From NCBI RefSeq assembly GCF_023634845.1, contig NZ_JAMLJL010000010.1, positions 1 through 64,000 on the forward strand: a DNA stretch of 64,000 nucleotides. Direction: 5' to 3'. Position 1 is the stretch's first letter. Each line of letters starts with the position of its first letter. Shown one piece after another: positions 24,888 through 32,911 of this stretch. The notes beneath the pieces were generated by a model. That model was given only the letters and a program-made list of their open reading frames with translations, searched no databases and had not been told where the DNA came from. Source of the stretch: Flavobacterium amniphilum. GTDB taxonomy: Bacteria > Bacteroidota > Bacteroidia > Flavobacteriales > Flavobacteriaceae. Made by a program: the position numbers and the translations under genes.

Positions 24888-27092
24888 ATGTTTAAAAAAA
24901 TTTCCGCCCTTTTGTTTTTGATTTTCAATGGTTTATGCTTTGGTCAAACCCAAACAGGTATTGTGGTCGACTCACTCGATAATCCCATTGAAAATGTTTA
25001 TTTAGTTAACGAAAATTCCCAAGCCCATGCGCACACCGATGAATTCGGGAAGTTTGTGATTGGCAATACAAAAGAAAATGATGAATTGACCGTCTCGGCA
25101 TTGGGATTCAAAAAGCAAATGGTAACGGTTATACAGGGTGAATTTAAAATTGTCCTGCAATCGGATGCTTTTAAGTTGGACGAAGTAATTATTTCTTCAA
25201 ACCTTTCTGCCATGAATATTATTTCCAAAATAGATTTGACTACTGCACCGGTGAAATCATCCCAGGAAATTTTACGGAAAGTTCCCGGGTTGTTTATTGG
25301 TCAGCATGCGGGTGGGGGAAAGGCTGAACAGATTTTCCTGCGTGGCTTTGATATCGATCACGGAACAGATATTGCCATTTCGGTTGACGGTATGCCGGTG
25401 AACATGGTGTCACATGCGCATGGTCAGGGATATGCCGATTTACATTTTGTAATCCCGGAAACCATTGATAAAATTGATTTCGGAAAAGGAAGTTATTATG
25501 CTTCCAAAGGTGATTTCGCAACGGCAGGCTACGTTGGCTTCAGAACAAAGGATTTTGTGGAAAACAGTTCCATCAGTGCCGAACTTGGCCAGTTTAATAC
25601 GGTAAGAACATTGGGTGTTTTTGACTTGTTGGGCAAACAATCAAAAGAAAGGGCTTATATCGCTACCGAATATTTATTGACTGACGGACCGTTCGATTCA
25701 CCGCAGAATTTTAAGCGCATCAACCTTTTCGGCAAGTATACAAAGCAATTGGCCGATAACAGCAAGGTTTCAGTTTTGGCGTCAAGATTCAGCAGTAAAT
25801 GGGATGCTTCGGGACAAATTCCGCAGCGTTTGGTGGATAGTGGCGTGATTGGCCGCTTTGGTTCTGTTGATGATACCGAAGGTGGTGAAACATCGCGAAC
25901 CAATTTCAATGTGGCCTATGCCAAACCAATTGATGAAAATACTTTTTTCAAAGCCAATACCTTTTATTCGAATTACCAGTTTGAACTGTATTCCAACTTT
26001 ACATTCTTTCTTGAAGATCCCGTGAACGGTGACCAGATCAGACAAAAAGAAAACCGGGATATCTACGGATTGAATTCGGAGTTGAGCAAAAAGTGGAATA
26101 AAAACCTGGTTCAGTTGGGCGTGGGATTCAGAGCCGATGCGACTTCAAATTCGGAACTGTCGCACACGGTTAACCGGAAAACAACTTTGGAACAGAAAAA
26201 ATTAGGCGATATCGATCAAACGAATCTGTTTGCTTACCTGAATGCCGAATTCGATTTCGGAAAACTGAAAGTAAACCCTGCCTTGCGCATGGATTATTTT
26301 AAATTCAATTATTACGATAAACTGGCGCCAACCTATGAAGACCAAACCCAGAATAAAACGAAATTTTCCCCTAAGCTGAATTTGATTTACACCCAGAATG
26401 CTAATTTCCAGATGTTTGTTAAATCAGGATTCGGATTCCATTCAAATGATACGCGTGTTGTGGTGGCGCAATCCGGAAAAAAGATTTTGCCCACGTCATT
26501 TGGTGCCGATTTCGGGATCATTTATAAACCATTTCCCAAGTTGCTGGTCAATTCGGCTTTATGGATGCTGAACCTTGAACAGGAATTTGTTTACGTGGGT
26601 GATGCGGGAATTGTGGAACCAAGCGGAAGAACGAGCCGAAAAGGAATCGACCTTGGCGTGCGTTACCAATTAACAGATCATTTATTTTTTGATGCCGATG
26701 CCAATTATACATATGGGAGAAGCATTGACGAACCCAACGGACAGGATTATATACCTTTGGCACCCGATTTTACGACTACAGCCGGAATCAGTCTGAAAAA
26801 TTATAAAAATTGGTCAGGCGGATTACAATACCGTTATTTAAAATCCCGACCGGCTAACGAAGACAATTCAATCGTTGCCAAAGGTTATATGGTAACCGAT
26901 GCCAATATCAATTACCAATGGAATGCAATGACTTTCGGTGTTACCGTTGAAAATCTTTTCAATACCGAATGGAATGAAACGCAGTTCGCAACCGAATCAC
27001 AATTGCAAAACGAAACCGAAAGCGTGGAAGAAATCCATTTTACACCCGGAACGCCATTTTTTATCAAAGGAAAAATTGTATATTGTTTTTAA
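24888..27092 (+). CDS. TonB-dependent outer-membrane receptor
   Basis: A 734-residue active importer powered by TonB-ExbBD. It has a signal peptide (1-19), a CarboxypepD_reg-like Ig domain (about 22-88), a plug domain (about 110-225) with LRKVPGLFIGQHAGGGKAEQ and IAISVDGMPVNMVSHAHGQG, and a beta-barrel ending in the aromatic IVYCF expected for outer-membrane insertion. His residues in the plug (HGTD, SHAHGQG) could suit a metal or metal-complex ligand; this is conjecture. It is last in the DUF4331-TPR cluster opposite the ECF sigma/anti-sigma pair, a layout typical of substrate-responsive uptake systems. Confidence 0.9.
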   Translation: MFKKISALLFLIFNGLCFGQTQTGIVVDSLDNPIENVYLVNENSQAHAHTDEFGKFVIGNTKENDELTVSALGFKKQMVTVIQGEFKIVLQSDAFKLDEVIISSNLSAMNIISKIDLTTAPVKSSQEILRKVPGLFIGQHAGGGKAEQIFLRGFDIDHGTDIAISVDGMPVNMVSHAHGQGYADLHFVIPETIDKIDFGKGSYYASKGDFATAGYVGFRTKDFVENSSISAELGQFNTVRTLGVFDLLGKQSKERAYIATEYLLTDGPFDSPQNFKRINLFGKYTKQLADNSKVSVLASRFSSKWDASGQIPQRLVDSGVIGRFGSVDDTEGGETSRTNFNVAYAKPIDENTFFKANTFYSNYQFELYSNFTFFLEDPVNGDQIRQKENRDIYGLNSELSKKWNKNLVQLGVGFRADATSNSELSHTVNRKTTLEQKKLGDIDQTNLFAYLNAEFDFGKLKVNPALRMDYFKFNYYDKLAPTYEDQTQNKTKFSPKLNLIYTQNANFQMFVKSGFGFHSNDTRVVVAQSGKKILPTSFGADFGIIYKPFPKLLVNSALWMLNLEQEFVYVGDAGIVEPSGRTSRKGIDLGVRYQLTDHLFFDADANYTYGRSIDEPNGQDYIPLAPDFTTTAGISLKNYKNWSGGLQYRYLKSRPANEDNSIVAKGYMVTDANINYQWNAMTFGVTVENLFNTEWNETQFATESQLQNETESVEEIHFTPGTPFFIKGKIVYCF

Positions 27093-27116
27093 GAATTAGT
27101 TTAGTTTGTTCAAAAA

Positions 27117-27158
27117 GAAAGCCCGTTACTGCATTTTGTCGGTGCGGGCTTTCGATTT
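27117..27158 (+). terminator. Terminator of the receptor operon
   Basis: Arms GAAAGCCCG (27117-27125) and CGGGCTTTC (27145-27153) followed by GATTTT. The loop is long (19 nt) and the T tail weak. Confidence 0.7.
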
Positions 27159-27195
27159 TGAGGAAGGATTACTTCTCTGATCAATATTTAAGAGT

Positions 27196-27307
27196 GTGTT
27201 TAAAAAATATTTTTTCTAAATTAAACACAGTTTTTGTGTTTAATTTATTTTTTTTTGAAAAAAGACACAGGTTTTGTGTTTAATTTATTTTTTTCAAAAA
27301 AAGACAC
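27196..27307. repeat. AT-rich inverted-repeat array 1 (three units, stem GTGTTT/ACAC)
   Basis: Three units lie at 27196-27228, 27236-27268 and 27276-27307. Each starts GTGTTT and ends ACAC, with A/T tracts between. They are separated by 7-nt spacers AGTTTTT and AGGTTTT, giving a 40-bp period. Read the other way, each spacer is the loop of a short hairpin (ACACA/TGTGT) flanked by A and T runs. The array lies between the receptor gene and the convergent beta-propeller gene. It shares its plan with the arrays at 29383 and 31456. Confidence 0.85.
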
Positions 27308-27325
27308 AAAGTATAAATAATGCAT

Positions 27326-29323
27326 TTATTTTTTTAATTTTTGATGGTACAGGTAATCGGCAATTCTGAACAGTACATAGTTTTTTTCTTTTAGGGATTG
27401 CTCGAAAAATTGACCATTGGTGATTTTATCTATTAATTCTCCCAGTTGAACCGATGTAGATATGAATTTAAGATTGTCATATTCAACAGACCAGGGAGTA
27501 TACATATAATTTGGTTGATACTCATAATTTTCAATGCTTAATTTTTTTCCATCACTGAAAGTTATATTTAATTTTCTCCAAACTCTTGATGTGCTGATCA
27601 TATGTGGTCCTTCAAGAAATGAATTTTCAATATCATTATCCGAAATAGAAAATATTGAGTCGGCCACTTTTTTATAAAAACCAAAATCAGGATTTTCAAC
27701 CCTGAAAAGGTATGGATTGTCAAAATCCAGAATTAATTTAGAGCCTTCTTTGTGTTTGATTTCTACTTCATCTATGAATTTCTTAAATTCATTTATATCG
27801 GTCTGCGTTATTTTCAAATCTGAAACCGTTGGTTTTTTAAACCTTGAATCGTCTAAAATGCTGATTAGATTATTGATTTTATTTTCATTAATTTCCTTAT
27901 CCATTTTTTTAAGGAAGTCATCCGATTCTTTTCTCTTAGTGGTTTTTATAAAACTGTTGCCTTTTCTTTTAAAGAGCAAATTGCTGATTTCACGATGAAA
28001 ACATCCGCTGCTGCCTAGTTCGATTTCAAATTCGTTTACAGGATTTGTTTTGGTGTCGAACAACTTTTTTGGTAATTCGAATTTTTGGATCGTTTTGAGT
28101 TTTTCATCAACGCTGAAATATTCTTTTAAACTTTCATCCGAGATAATCAGGTTTCCGTTGAATTCGGCTCCGTTTGAAATTGGAAAATCAGTGGTCATTA
28201 GTCTGAACCATTTTCCGGCACTTTTATCGTATTGTAAAATATCTGCATATTGAAAACCATATTTTTCTCCTTTATGCTTTGCCTTCAGATAAGGTTCTTC
28301 AATGGGCACCTGATTTGTGAAGAGTTCTGATGATTCGATGTTTTTATTATTTATAAGTGTAACCCTTTCAGAATCAAGAGAAAAAAGTTTCCCGTTTTTA
28401 ACAGTTATAGCATCTGGAAAAGTGTTTAGTTTTTTTTCCGATTTCCAAATCAATGAAAGTGAAGAGTCAAAAAGACTTATGGTTAAATCGCTGTTGATTG
28501 TATACAATTTGTCAGCCTCGGTAACTTCAAAGTTGATTACATCCGTAAGTTCTTTCCAGTTTATAATAACCGGATCGGAGATGAAAACTTTATTTTCCTG
28601 TTTAAGAATATAATAATTCGGGAGTAATCTTACCTTTGAAATAGAACCTTCTTCATTTCTGGATTCATTTTGATATTTACCCTGGGATAATGGAGTTTCC
28701 AGTTTTTCCCAGGTTTTGCAATTGTTTTCTGTTCTGTATAAATCATTTTCCATCGAACCAAATAGCCCTGTTGTTTCATTTTTTGCAAAATGGATTGAAG
28801 AAAACCGAATATCTTTATTACTGTTGTCAGCTATTGTAAATTTTTTCCATGTTCTTCCATTGTCTTCTGAATGGTATATATCCTTTGAACTGCCACTCAT
28901 CCATGCTTTTCCGTTTGTGTTAACATAAGTGGCGTCAATCCAACTATTTTTTCCGAATTTGATTTTTTCCCAACTTTTGCCATGGTTACCGGACCAAAAT
29001 ATAAAATCCTCCTCGTCATCTTCGTGGAAGAAACCGGACAGCATGATAATGTCTTCCGAGAAAAAATTTATTCTATCAAATCTGTGACCGGTATCAGGAT
29101 TTAATGATTTGAATGATTTAAACGGGTCAATGCTCCATAATTGGCCAAATTGTTTAGTACAGAAAGTATTGGTTTCACTCGTTGCTACCCAGATTTCTTC
29201 AGAAGGAGTGATGCTGAATTCTTTAACAGAACCGAACATAGTGAGCCTGGCATTATAATCCTTTTGGCCCAATATTATTGATGAAAATAAAAAAAAGAAT
29301 AGGTTTAACAGATATGTTTTCAT
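27326..29323 (-). CDS. Secreted beta-propeller protein with BNR/Asp-box repeats
   Basis: A 665-residue exported protein with a signal peptide (about 1-19, ending ILGQ). The N-terminal half contains repeated Asp-box-like motifs SGNHGKSWEKI, SEDNGRTWKKF and TENNCKTWEKL, spaced as in sialidase/YCF48-type propellers. The C-terminal third (about 440-665) is Lys/Asp-rich, with no recognised domain. No catalytic sialidase residues were identified. I cannot assign a function; a binding or surface role is plausible. It lies between arrays 1 and 2 in a segment of poorly conserved genes. Confidence 0.7.
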   Translation of the reverse strand: MKTYLLNLFFFLFSSIILGQKDYNARLTMFGSVKEFSITPSEEIWVATSETNTFCTKQFGQLWSIDPFKSFKSLNPDTGHRFDRINFFSEDIIMLSGFFHEDDEEDFIFWSGNHGKSWEKIKFGKNSWIDATYVNTNGKAWMSGSSKDIYHSEDNGRTWKKFTIADNSNKDIRFSSIHFAKNETTGLFGSMENDLYRTENNCKTWEKLETPLSQGKYQNESRNEEGSISKVRLLPNYYILKQENKVFISDPVIINWKELTDVINFEVTEADKLYTINSDLTISLFDSSLSLIWKSEKKLNTFPDAITVKNGKLFSLDSERVTLINNKNIESSELFTNQVPIEEPYLKAKHKGEKYGFQYADILQYDKSAGKWFRLMTTDFPISNGAEFNGNLIISDESLKEYFSVDEKLKTIQKFELPKKLFDTKTNPVNEFEIELGSSGCFHREISNLLFKRKGNSFIKTTKRKESDDFLKKMDKEINENKINNLISILDDSRFKKPTVSDLKITQTDINEFKKFIDEVEIKHKEGSKLILDFDNPYLFRVENPDFGFYKKVADSIFSISDNDIENSFLEGPHMISTSRVWRKLNITFSDGKKLSIENYEYQPNYMYTPWSVEYDNLKFISTSVQLGELIDKITNGQFFEQSLKEKNYVLFRIADYLYHQKLKK

Positions 29324-29382
29324 AATTATAAAGGGGGTGGATTTTTTCCGGAATTCTTTTTCCTGAACGGTGATTAAAAAGT

Positions 29383-29497
29383 GTTACAAAAAAATATTTT
29401 TTCCAAAAGAATAACGGTTTCTGTTATTCATTTATTTTTTTTTTTCAAAAGAATAACAGTTTCCGTTATTAATTTATTTTTTTTCGAAAAAAATAAC
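29383..29497. repeat. AT-rich inverted-repeat array 2 (three units, stem GTTATT/AATAAC)
   Basis: Units lie at 29383-29415, 29423-29457 and 29465-29497, with 7-nt spacers GGTTTCT and AGTTTCC. Units 2 and 3 begin GTTATT and end AATAAC; unit 1 begins GTTAC. The interior of unit 1 (A run, TATTTTTTCC, AAAA) is nearly the same as in unit 1 of array 3, while units 2 and 3 share a TTTATTTTTTTT core. The array lies between the propeller gene and the 168-residue secreted protein gene. Confidence 0.85.
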
Positions 29498-29535
29498 GCT
29501 TCTTTTATAAGCAACAAAGAATGTTTTGTGTTGAT

Positions 29536-30042
29536 TTACTTGGAAACGTTTTTTAAATACTCGTCAAGTTTATTCTGGTCATAAAATTTTATTACTTTCT
29601 CCATTTCTTTGCTTTTAACAATTGAAATTCCTTTTTTGTAAACAGTAATCATCGAAATGATACCGGCTTTTGTTGCAGAAGAAGCCGTTGCGCTGTTTTT
29701 GTTTTCAAGAAAATGTCTGCTGTAGCTGCCTAAATAGATGGCTAACAATTGCGTGTTGTCACCATATATTTTTCCCAGATAATCGTTTATTTCAACAGAA
29801 ACGGTTGGGCTTCCGGTAATCCACTGTAGTAAGAAGGTATTAACATCCTGTCTTTTTTCTGTTTCTTTATCGAGATTGGTCTCTTCCAGCCATTTTGAGG
29901 CATTGATAACATCGGCTTCATACTTCGTGAAATCTGCGGGCGTTTCCAATACAACGTTTTGGGGAACTTCGAATGAGGTCTGTGCAGTAGCAGCAATACT
30001 GATAAAAAGGCAAAGGGCAGTAGATACTAATAGTTTTTTCAT
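29536..30042 (-). CDS. Small secreted protein of unknown function
   Basis: A 168-residue exported protein: signal peptide about residues 1-20 (ending ATAQ), then a mostly helical mature domain containing FLLQWITGSPTVSVEINDYLGKIYGDN and LAIYLGSYSRHFLENKNS. No Cys, no lipobox, no enzymatic motif seen. Its 3' end abuts array 2 and its 5' end is 28 bp downstream of the alpha/beta-hydrolase gene, so it is probably cotranscribed with it. Not recognised as any characterised family. Confidence 0.65.
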   Translation of the reverse strand: MKKLLVSTALCLFISIAATAQTSFEVPQNVVLETPADFTKYEADVINASKWLEETNLDKETEKRQDVNTFLLQWITGSPTVSVEINDYLGKIYGDNTQLLAIYLGSYSRHFLENKNSATASSATKAGIISMITVYKKGISIVKSKEMEKVIKFYDQNKLDEYLKNVSK

Positions 30043-30070
30043 GGTTGATTTTTTTGGGTTAAATTAAATA

Positions 30071-31036
30071 TTATTCTTTAATGAACGACATGAAGGTAGT
30101 AATACCTTTGTTCCACTCTTTTTTGTTTTTAATCAGATAGTTTTCGTGGCCGGTATCTTTATAGGTATTCAATATTTTTTTTCCTTTAAGATTCGCATAA
30201 ATCAAATCAATTTCTTTCCGGCTTACGCTTTTATCTTTTTCACCGTAAAGCAATAAGGTTGGGCAATGTATGTTCTTTGCATATTCAGTAGGGTTATGGC
30301 TGAAACCCCAGAATCCGTTTTGTATTCCGCCCCAGAAAAGTAAAATGCCGGCCATCGGGAATGTTGGGGCGTGCATTTTGGTAAACCGGGCACAAATGGT
30401 TTCATACATAGAGCCAAACGGACACTCGATTATGATTCCCTTCGGATTGATTGCATGATCATTGATGCATTTCATGATCGAAACCGCACCCATCGAAGTG
30501 CCGAACAAATAAATATTCTTTTCGCCTTTCCCTTTTATGTAATCATATGTGGTTTTAACCTGTTCTGCTTCCTGAAAACCAATTGTCGTCTGGTTGCCTT
30601 CCGAATTCCCGCTGCCCATGAAATCGACTAACAGTGTATTAAATCCTAATTTTTGGAATTCATCCGATTTGTCAAGCATTGTTGATTTTTCACCGCCGTA
30701 TCCATGATACAGAATAACGGTTCCTTTCGGGTTTTGGTTTTGGATAAACCAACATTCAATTTCCTTGTTGCTCTTCAGTTTTATGACTTCAAATTGCTGT
30801 GCCGGAGTTTTTTTGTTTTTGGGTTTCGGATTGTTAACGCCAAATGCCAAGGCCTGGACTTTTTCTGCAACCGATAATTTTTCAGGGCTTTTCGTTTTCT
30901 CCGAATTGTCATCGGAAAAATGCGTGAATTTGTAGGCATGGATAAAGGCCAGAACATTCATCAGCAGGAATCCAATCAAAAAGATACGGACTATTTTTTT
31001 CCACTTGGAGTTGGTATTTGATTGATTTTGATTCAT
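30071..31036 (-). CDS. Membrane-anchored alpha/beta hydrolase
   Basis: A 321-residue serine hydrolase. A hydrophobic helix at about residues 15-34 anchors it with the catalytic domain outside the cytoplasm. The oxyanion region is VILYHGYGGEKSTM, the nucleophile elbow GTSMG has Ser181, the acid is in LLYGEKDKSVS, and the His is in DTGHENYL. The fold resembles esterase/BAAT-like hydrolases of the YqkD type. Substrate unknown. It starts 4 bp after the 31041 gene ends, so the two form one transcription unit. Confidence 0.85.
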   Translation of the reverse strand: MNQNQSNTNSKWKKIVRIFLIGFLLMNVLAFIHAYKFTHFSDDNSEKTKSPEKLSVAEKVQALAFGVNNPKPKNKKTPAQQFEVIKLKSNKEIECWFIQNQNPKGTVILYHGYGGEKSTMLDKSDEFQKLGFNTLLVDFMGSGNSEGNQTTIGFQEAEQVKTTYDYIKGKGEKNIYLFGTSMGAVSIMKCINDHAINPKGIIIECPFGSMYETICARFTKMHAPTFPMAGILLFWGGIQNGFWGFSHNPTEYAKNIHCPTLLLYGEKDKSVSRKEIDLIYANLKGKKILNTYKDTGHENYLIKNKKEWNKGITTFMSFIKE

Positions 31037-31040
31037 CTGT

Positions 31041-31439
31041 TTAACTTTGATTCATTTTTTTCCAAAGATCTCTCATGTAAGGAGTGATGTCCCAACAATC
31101 ATTAACGTCGGGATTGTCAAAGCAACACCAATAGAAAATTGAATAGTCATGAACCGCGGAATTTTGTTTCAGGATTGGTTCGATAATAGTCCAATATTTT
31201 CCAACTTCAGCAGAAGTATGCTGATCAGTAGCCGCCTGGATGATAATTTCCATTAAGGAGAACTTTTTGTCGTCATTATCAAGTGTTTTGTAATGTGAAA
31301 TGTAGCGTTCGATTTCTTTTGGATTACCGACTCTATATTCCCAATCCTGAAGATCATCCGGATCGAATATTAGGTGCAATTCTTTGCTTAATTGTTCAAT
31401 TGATTCTATCGTGCTACAACGGAAATCAAGTTCTTTCAT
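31041..31439 (-). CDS. Hypothetical cytosolic protein, first gene of the array-bounded segment
   Basis: A 132-residue acidic protein without signal peptide or membrane segment, rich in aromatic residues (YWTIIEPILKQ, YSIFYWCCFDNPDVNDCWDITPYMRDLW). It has the look of small globular accessory or immunity-type proteins, but I recognise no family. It is first in a minus-strand unit with the hydrolase and the 168-residue secreted protein. Array 3 lies only 16 bp upstream of its start codon, so any promoter must be inside or beyond the array. Confidence 0.6.
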   Translation of the reverse strand: MKELDFRCSTIESIEQLSKELHLIFDPDDLQDWEYRVGNPKEIERYISHYKTLDNDDKKFSLMEIIIQAATDQHTSAEVGKYWTIIEPILKQNSAVHDYSIFYWCCFDNPDVNDCWDITPYMRDLWKKMNQS

Positions 31440-31455
31440 TTTCTAAATTTGGATT

Positions 31456-31568
31456 GTTACAAAAAAATATTTTTTCCAAAAAAGTAACAGTTTTTGTTAC
31501 TAATTTATTTTTTTTATAAAAAAGTAACGGTTTCTGTTACTAATTATTTTTTTTTCTAAAAAAGTAAC
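31456..31568. repeat. AT-rich inverted-repeat array 3 (three units, stem GTTACT/AGTAAC)
   Basis: Units lie at 31456-31488, 31496-31528 and 31536-31568, all exactly 33 nt, each starting GTTAC and ending GTAAC. Spacers are AGTTTTT and GGTTTCT, so the period is exactly 40 bp. The array separates the four-gene accessory segment from the conserved tpiA operon and directly follows tpiA's terminator in the minus direction. It is the most regular of the three arrays. Confidence 0.88.
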
Positions 31569-31591
31569 GCTTTTTTGGTTTAGGGCTTCAT

Positions 31592-31623
31592 AAAAAAAAT
31601 CCTGACGTTGAATCAGGATTTTT
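31592..31623 (-). terminator. Terminator of the tpiA operon
   Basis: Stem AATCCTGA/TCAGGATT (31598-31605, 31613-31620) with an A run at 31592-31599 that becomes the U tail of the minus-strand transcript. Confidence 0.88.
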
Positions 31624-31640
31624 GATAATGGTATGTTTTT

Positions 31641-32390
31641 TTAAATTCCGTTGATGATTCCGATGAAGTCATCGGCTTTTAGTGAAGCACCGCCAATCAA
31701 TCCGCCGTCAACATCAGCCTGGGAAAAAATTTCTTTGGCATTTTCCGGTTTCACGCTTCCACCATATAAAATCGAAACGTTTTCGGCAATTTCTTTTCCG
31801 TAACGCTCCAAAATAGTTTCACGGATGAACTTGTGCATTTCCTGTGCCTGTTCAGGAGAAGCGGTTTCTCCAGTTCCGATGGCCCAAACCGGTTCGTACG
31901 CTAAAATGATGTTTGCCCAGGCACTTTCCGGCAAGTGGAACAATCCGTCTTTCAACTGGTATTCCACCACATTGAAATGTTGTTTCTCCTGACGGTCTTT
32001 CAATTCTTCACCAAAACAGAAAATAACTTTCATTTCGTGTTTCAATGCAGTATCTACTTTGCTGGCCAATAAGGCGTCAGTTTCATGAAAATAAGCGCGG
32101 CGTTCCGAATGGCCTAAAATCACGATGTCCACACCGATACTTTTTAACATGTCAGCCGAAATTTCCCCGGTGAAAGCGCCACCTTCTGCCTGGTGCATGT
32201 TTTGGGCTGCCACTTCAATAGCCGTGAATTCAGTATGGTCAACTGCTGAAGCTAAGTTTACAAATGTTGGCGCAATGATAACTTTTGCCGCTGTCTCGGG
32301 TAATTTATGGATCAATTCGTTGATTAAATCTTCAGTCTGCTCGGCATTCTTGTTCATTTTCCAATTACCGGCTACAATTTTCTGTCTCAT
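31641..32390 (-). CDS. tpiA: Triosephosphate isomerase
   Basis: Glycolytic/gluconeogenic enzyme interconverting dihydroxyacetone phosphate and glyceraldehyde 3-phosphate. It has 249 residues, standard length. Active-site Lys11 is in GNWKMN, electrophile His94 in ILGHSERR, and base Glu166 in AYEPVWAIGTG; phosphate-binding YGGSVKPEN and GGLIGGASL lie near the C-terminus. It is last in the DUF1599-GNAT-DoxX-TlpA-tpiA unit, 1 bp after the TlpA-like gene. Confidence 0.98.
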   Translation of the reverse strand: MRQKIVAGNWKMNKNAEQTEDLINELIHKLPETAAKVIIAPTFVNLASAVDHTEFTAIEVAAQNMHQAEGGAFTGEISADMLKSIGVDIVILGHSERRAYFHETDALLASKVDTALKHEMKVIFCFGEELKDRQEKQHFNVVEYQLKDGLFHLPESAWANIILAYEPVWAIGTGETASPEQAQEMHKFIRETILERYGKEIAENVSILYGGSVKPENAKEIFSQADVDGGLIGGASLKADDFIGIINGI

Positions 32391-32391
32391 A

Positions 32392-32907
32392 TTATAATTT
32401 TTTTAAAAGCATGTCCACTTGTTCGTGGTCAGTTTCAATCGCTCTGTATAAAGCCACTTTTCCTTTTTTGTCAATAATGATGTATCTCGGGATCCAATCT
32501 AAATTGATTGATTTTCCAAAGTTTCCTTTCATACCGCCATCCATCAGGTAGTGATCTCCGTTCAGATCGTGTTTTTTAATTCCGTTTAACCAGGCTTCAG
32601 AGGTTTTATCGGCAGATAAAAATACGAAGGCAGCATTCGGGTTGCTGATCTGTAATTCTTTCAGTTTTGGCATATTCTTGATACAATCACCACACCATGA
32701 TGCCCACGCTTCAATTACAATGGTTTTTCCTTTGTGTTTGTTGATGATGTCCTGAAACGAAATTTCTTTTCCGTTCACATCTTTTAATTTGGAAGCTAAA
32801 GCTTCTGCAGAGAATTCTTCAACTTTTTCACCACCTTGTGCTTTTGTGTAAGCAAAACTCGCAATTGCGATTACTGCAAGGGACAGTATTACGATTATTT
32901 TTTTCAT
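32392..32907 (-). CDS. TlpA-like thioredoxin-fold protein
   Basis: A 171-residue exported thioredoxin-fold protein. A signal or anchor segment covers residues 1-24. The redox motif is WASWCGDC with Cys72 and Cys75, and cis-Pro lies in WIPRYIII. Such proteins reduce or resolve disulfides in the periplasm, for example for cytochrome c or cell-envelope proteins. It begins 4 bp after the DoxX-family gene, whose product likely supplies its electrons or substrate. Confidence 0.9.
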   Translation of the reverse strand: MKKIIVILSLAVIAIASFAYTKAQGGEKVEEFSAEALASKLKDVNGKEISFQDIINKHKGKTIVIEAWASWCGDCIKNMPKLKELQISNPNAAFVFLSADKTSEAWLNGIKKHDLNGDHYLMDGGMKGNFGKSINLDWIPRYIIIDKKGKVALYRAIETDHEQVDMLLKKL

Positions 32908-32911
32908 TGTA

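Noticed and set aside
27196..31568. CRISPR array interpretation of the three repeat arrays
   Set aside because: The 7-nt spacers are far too short and similar to one another, the units are AT tracts with variable interiors, and no cas genes are present.
27196..31568. Integron attC sites
   Set aside because: The GTTA words recall the attC core, but the following bases do not fit GTTRRRY, each array has three units, and no integron integrase is seen in the window.
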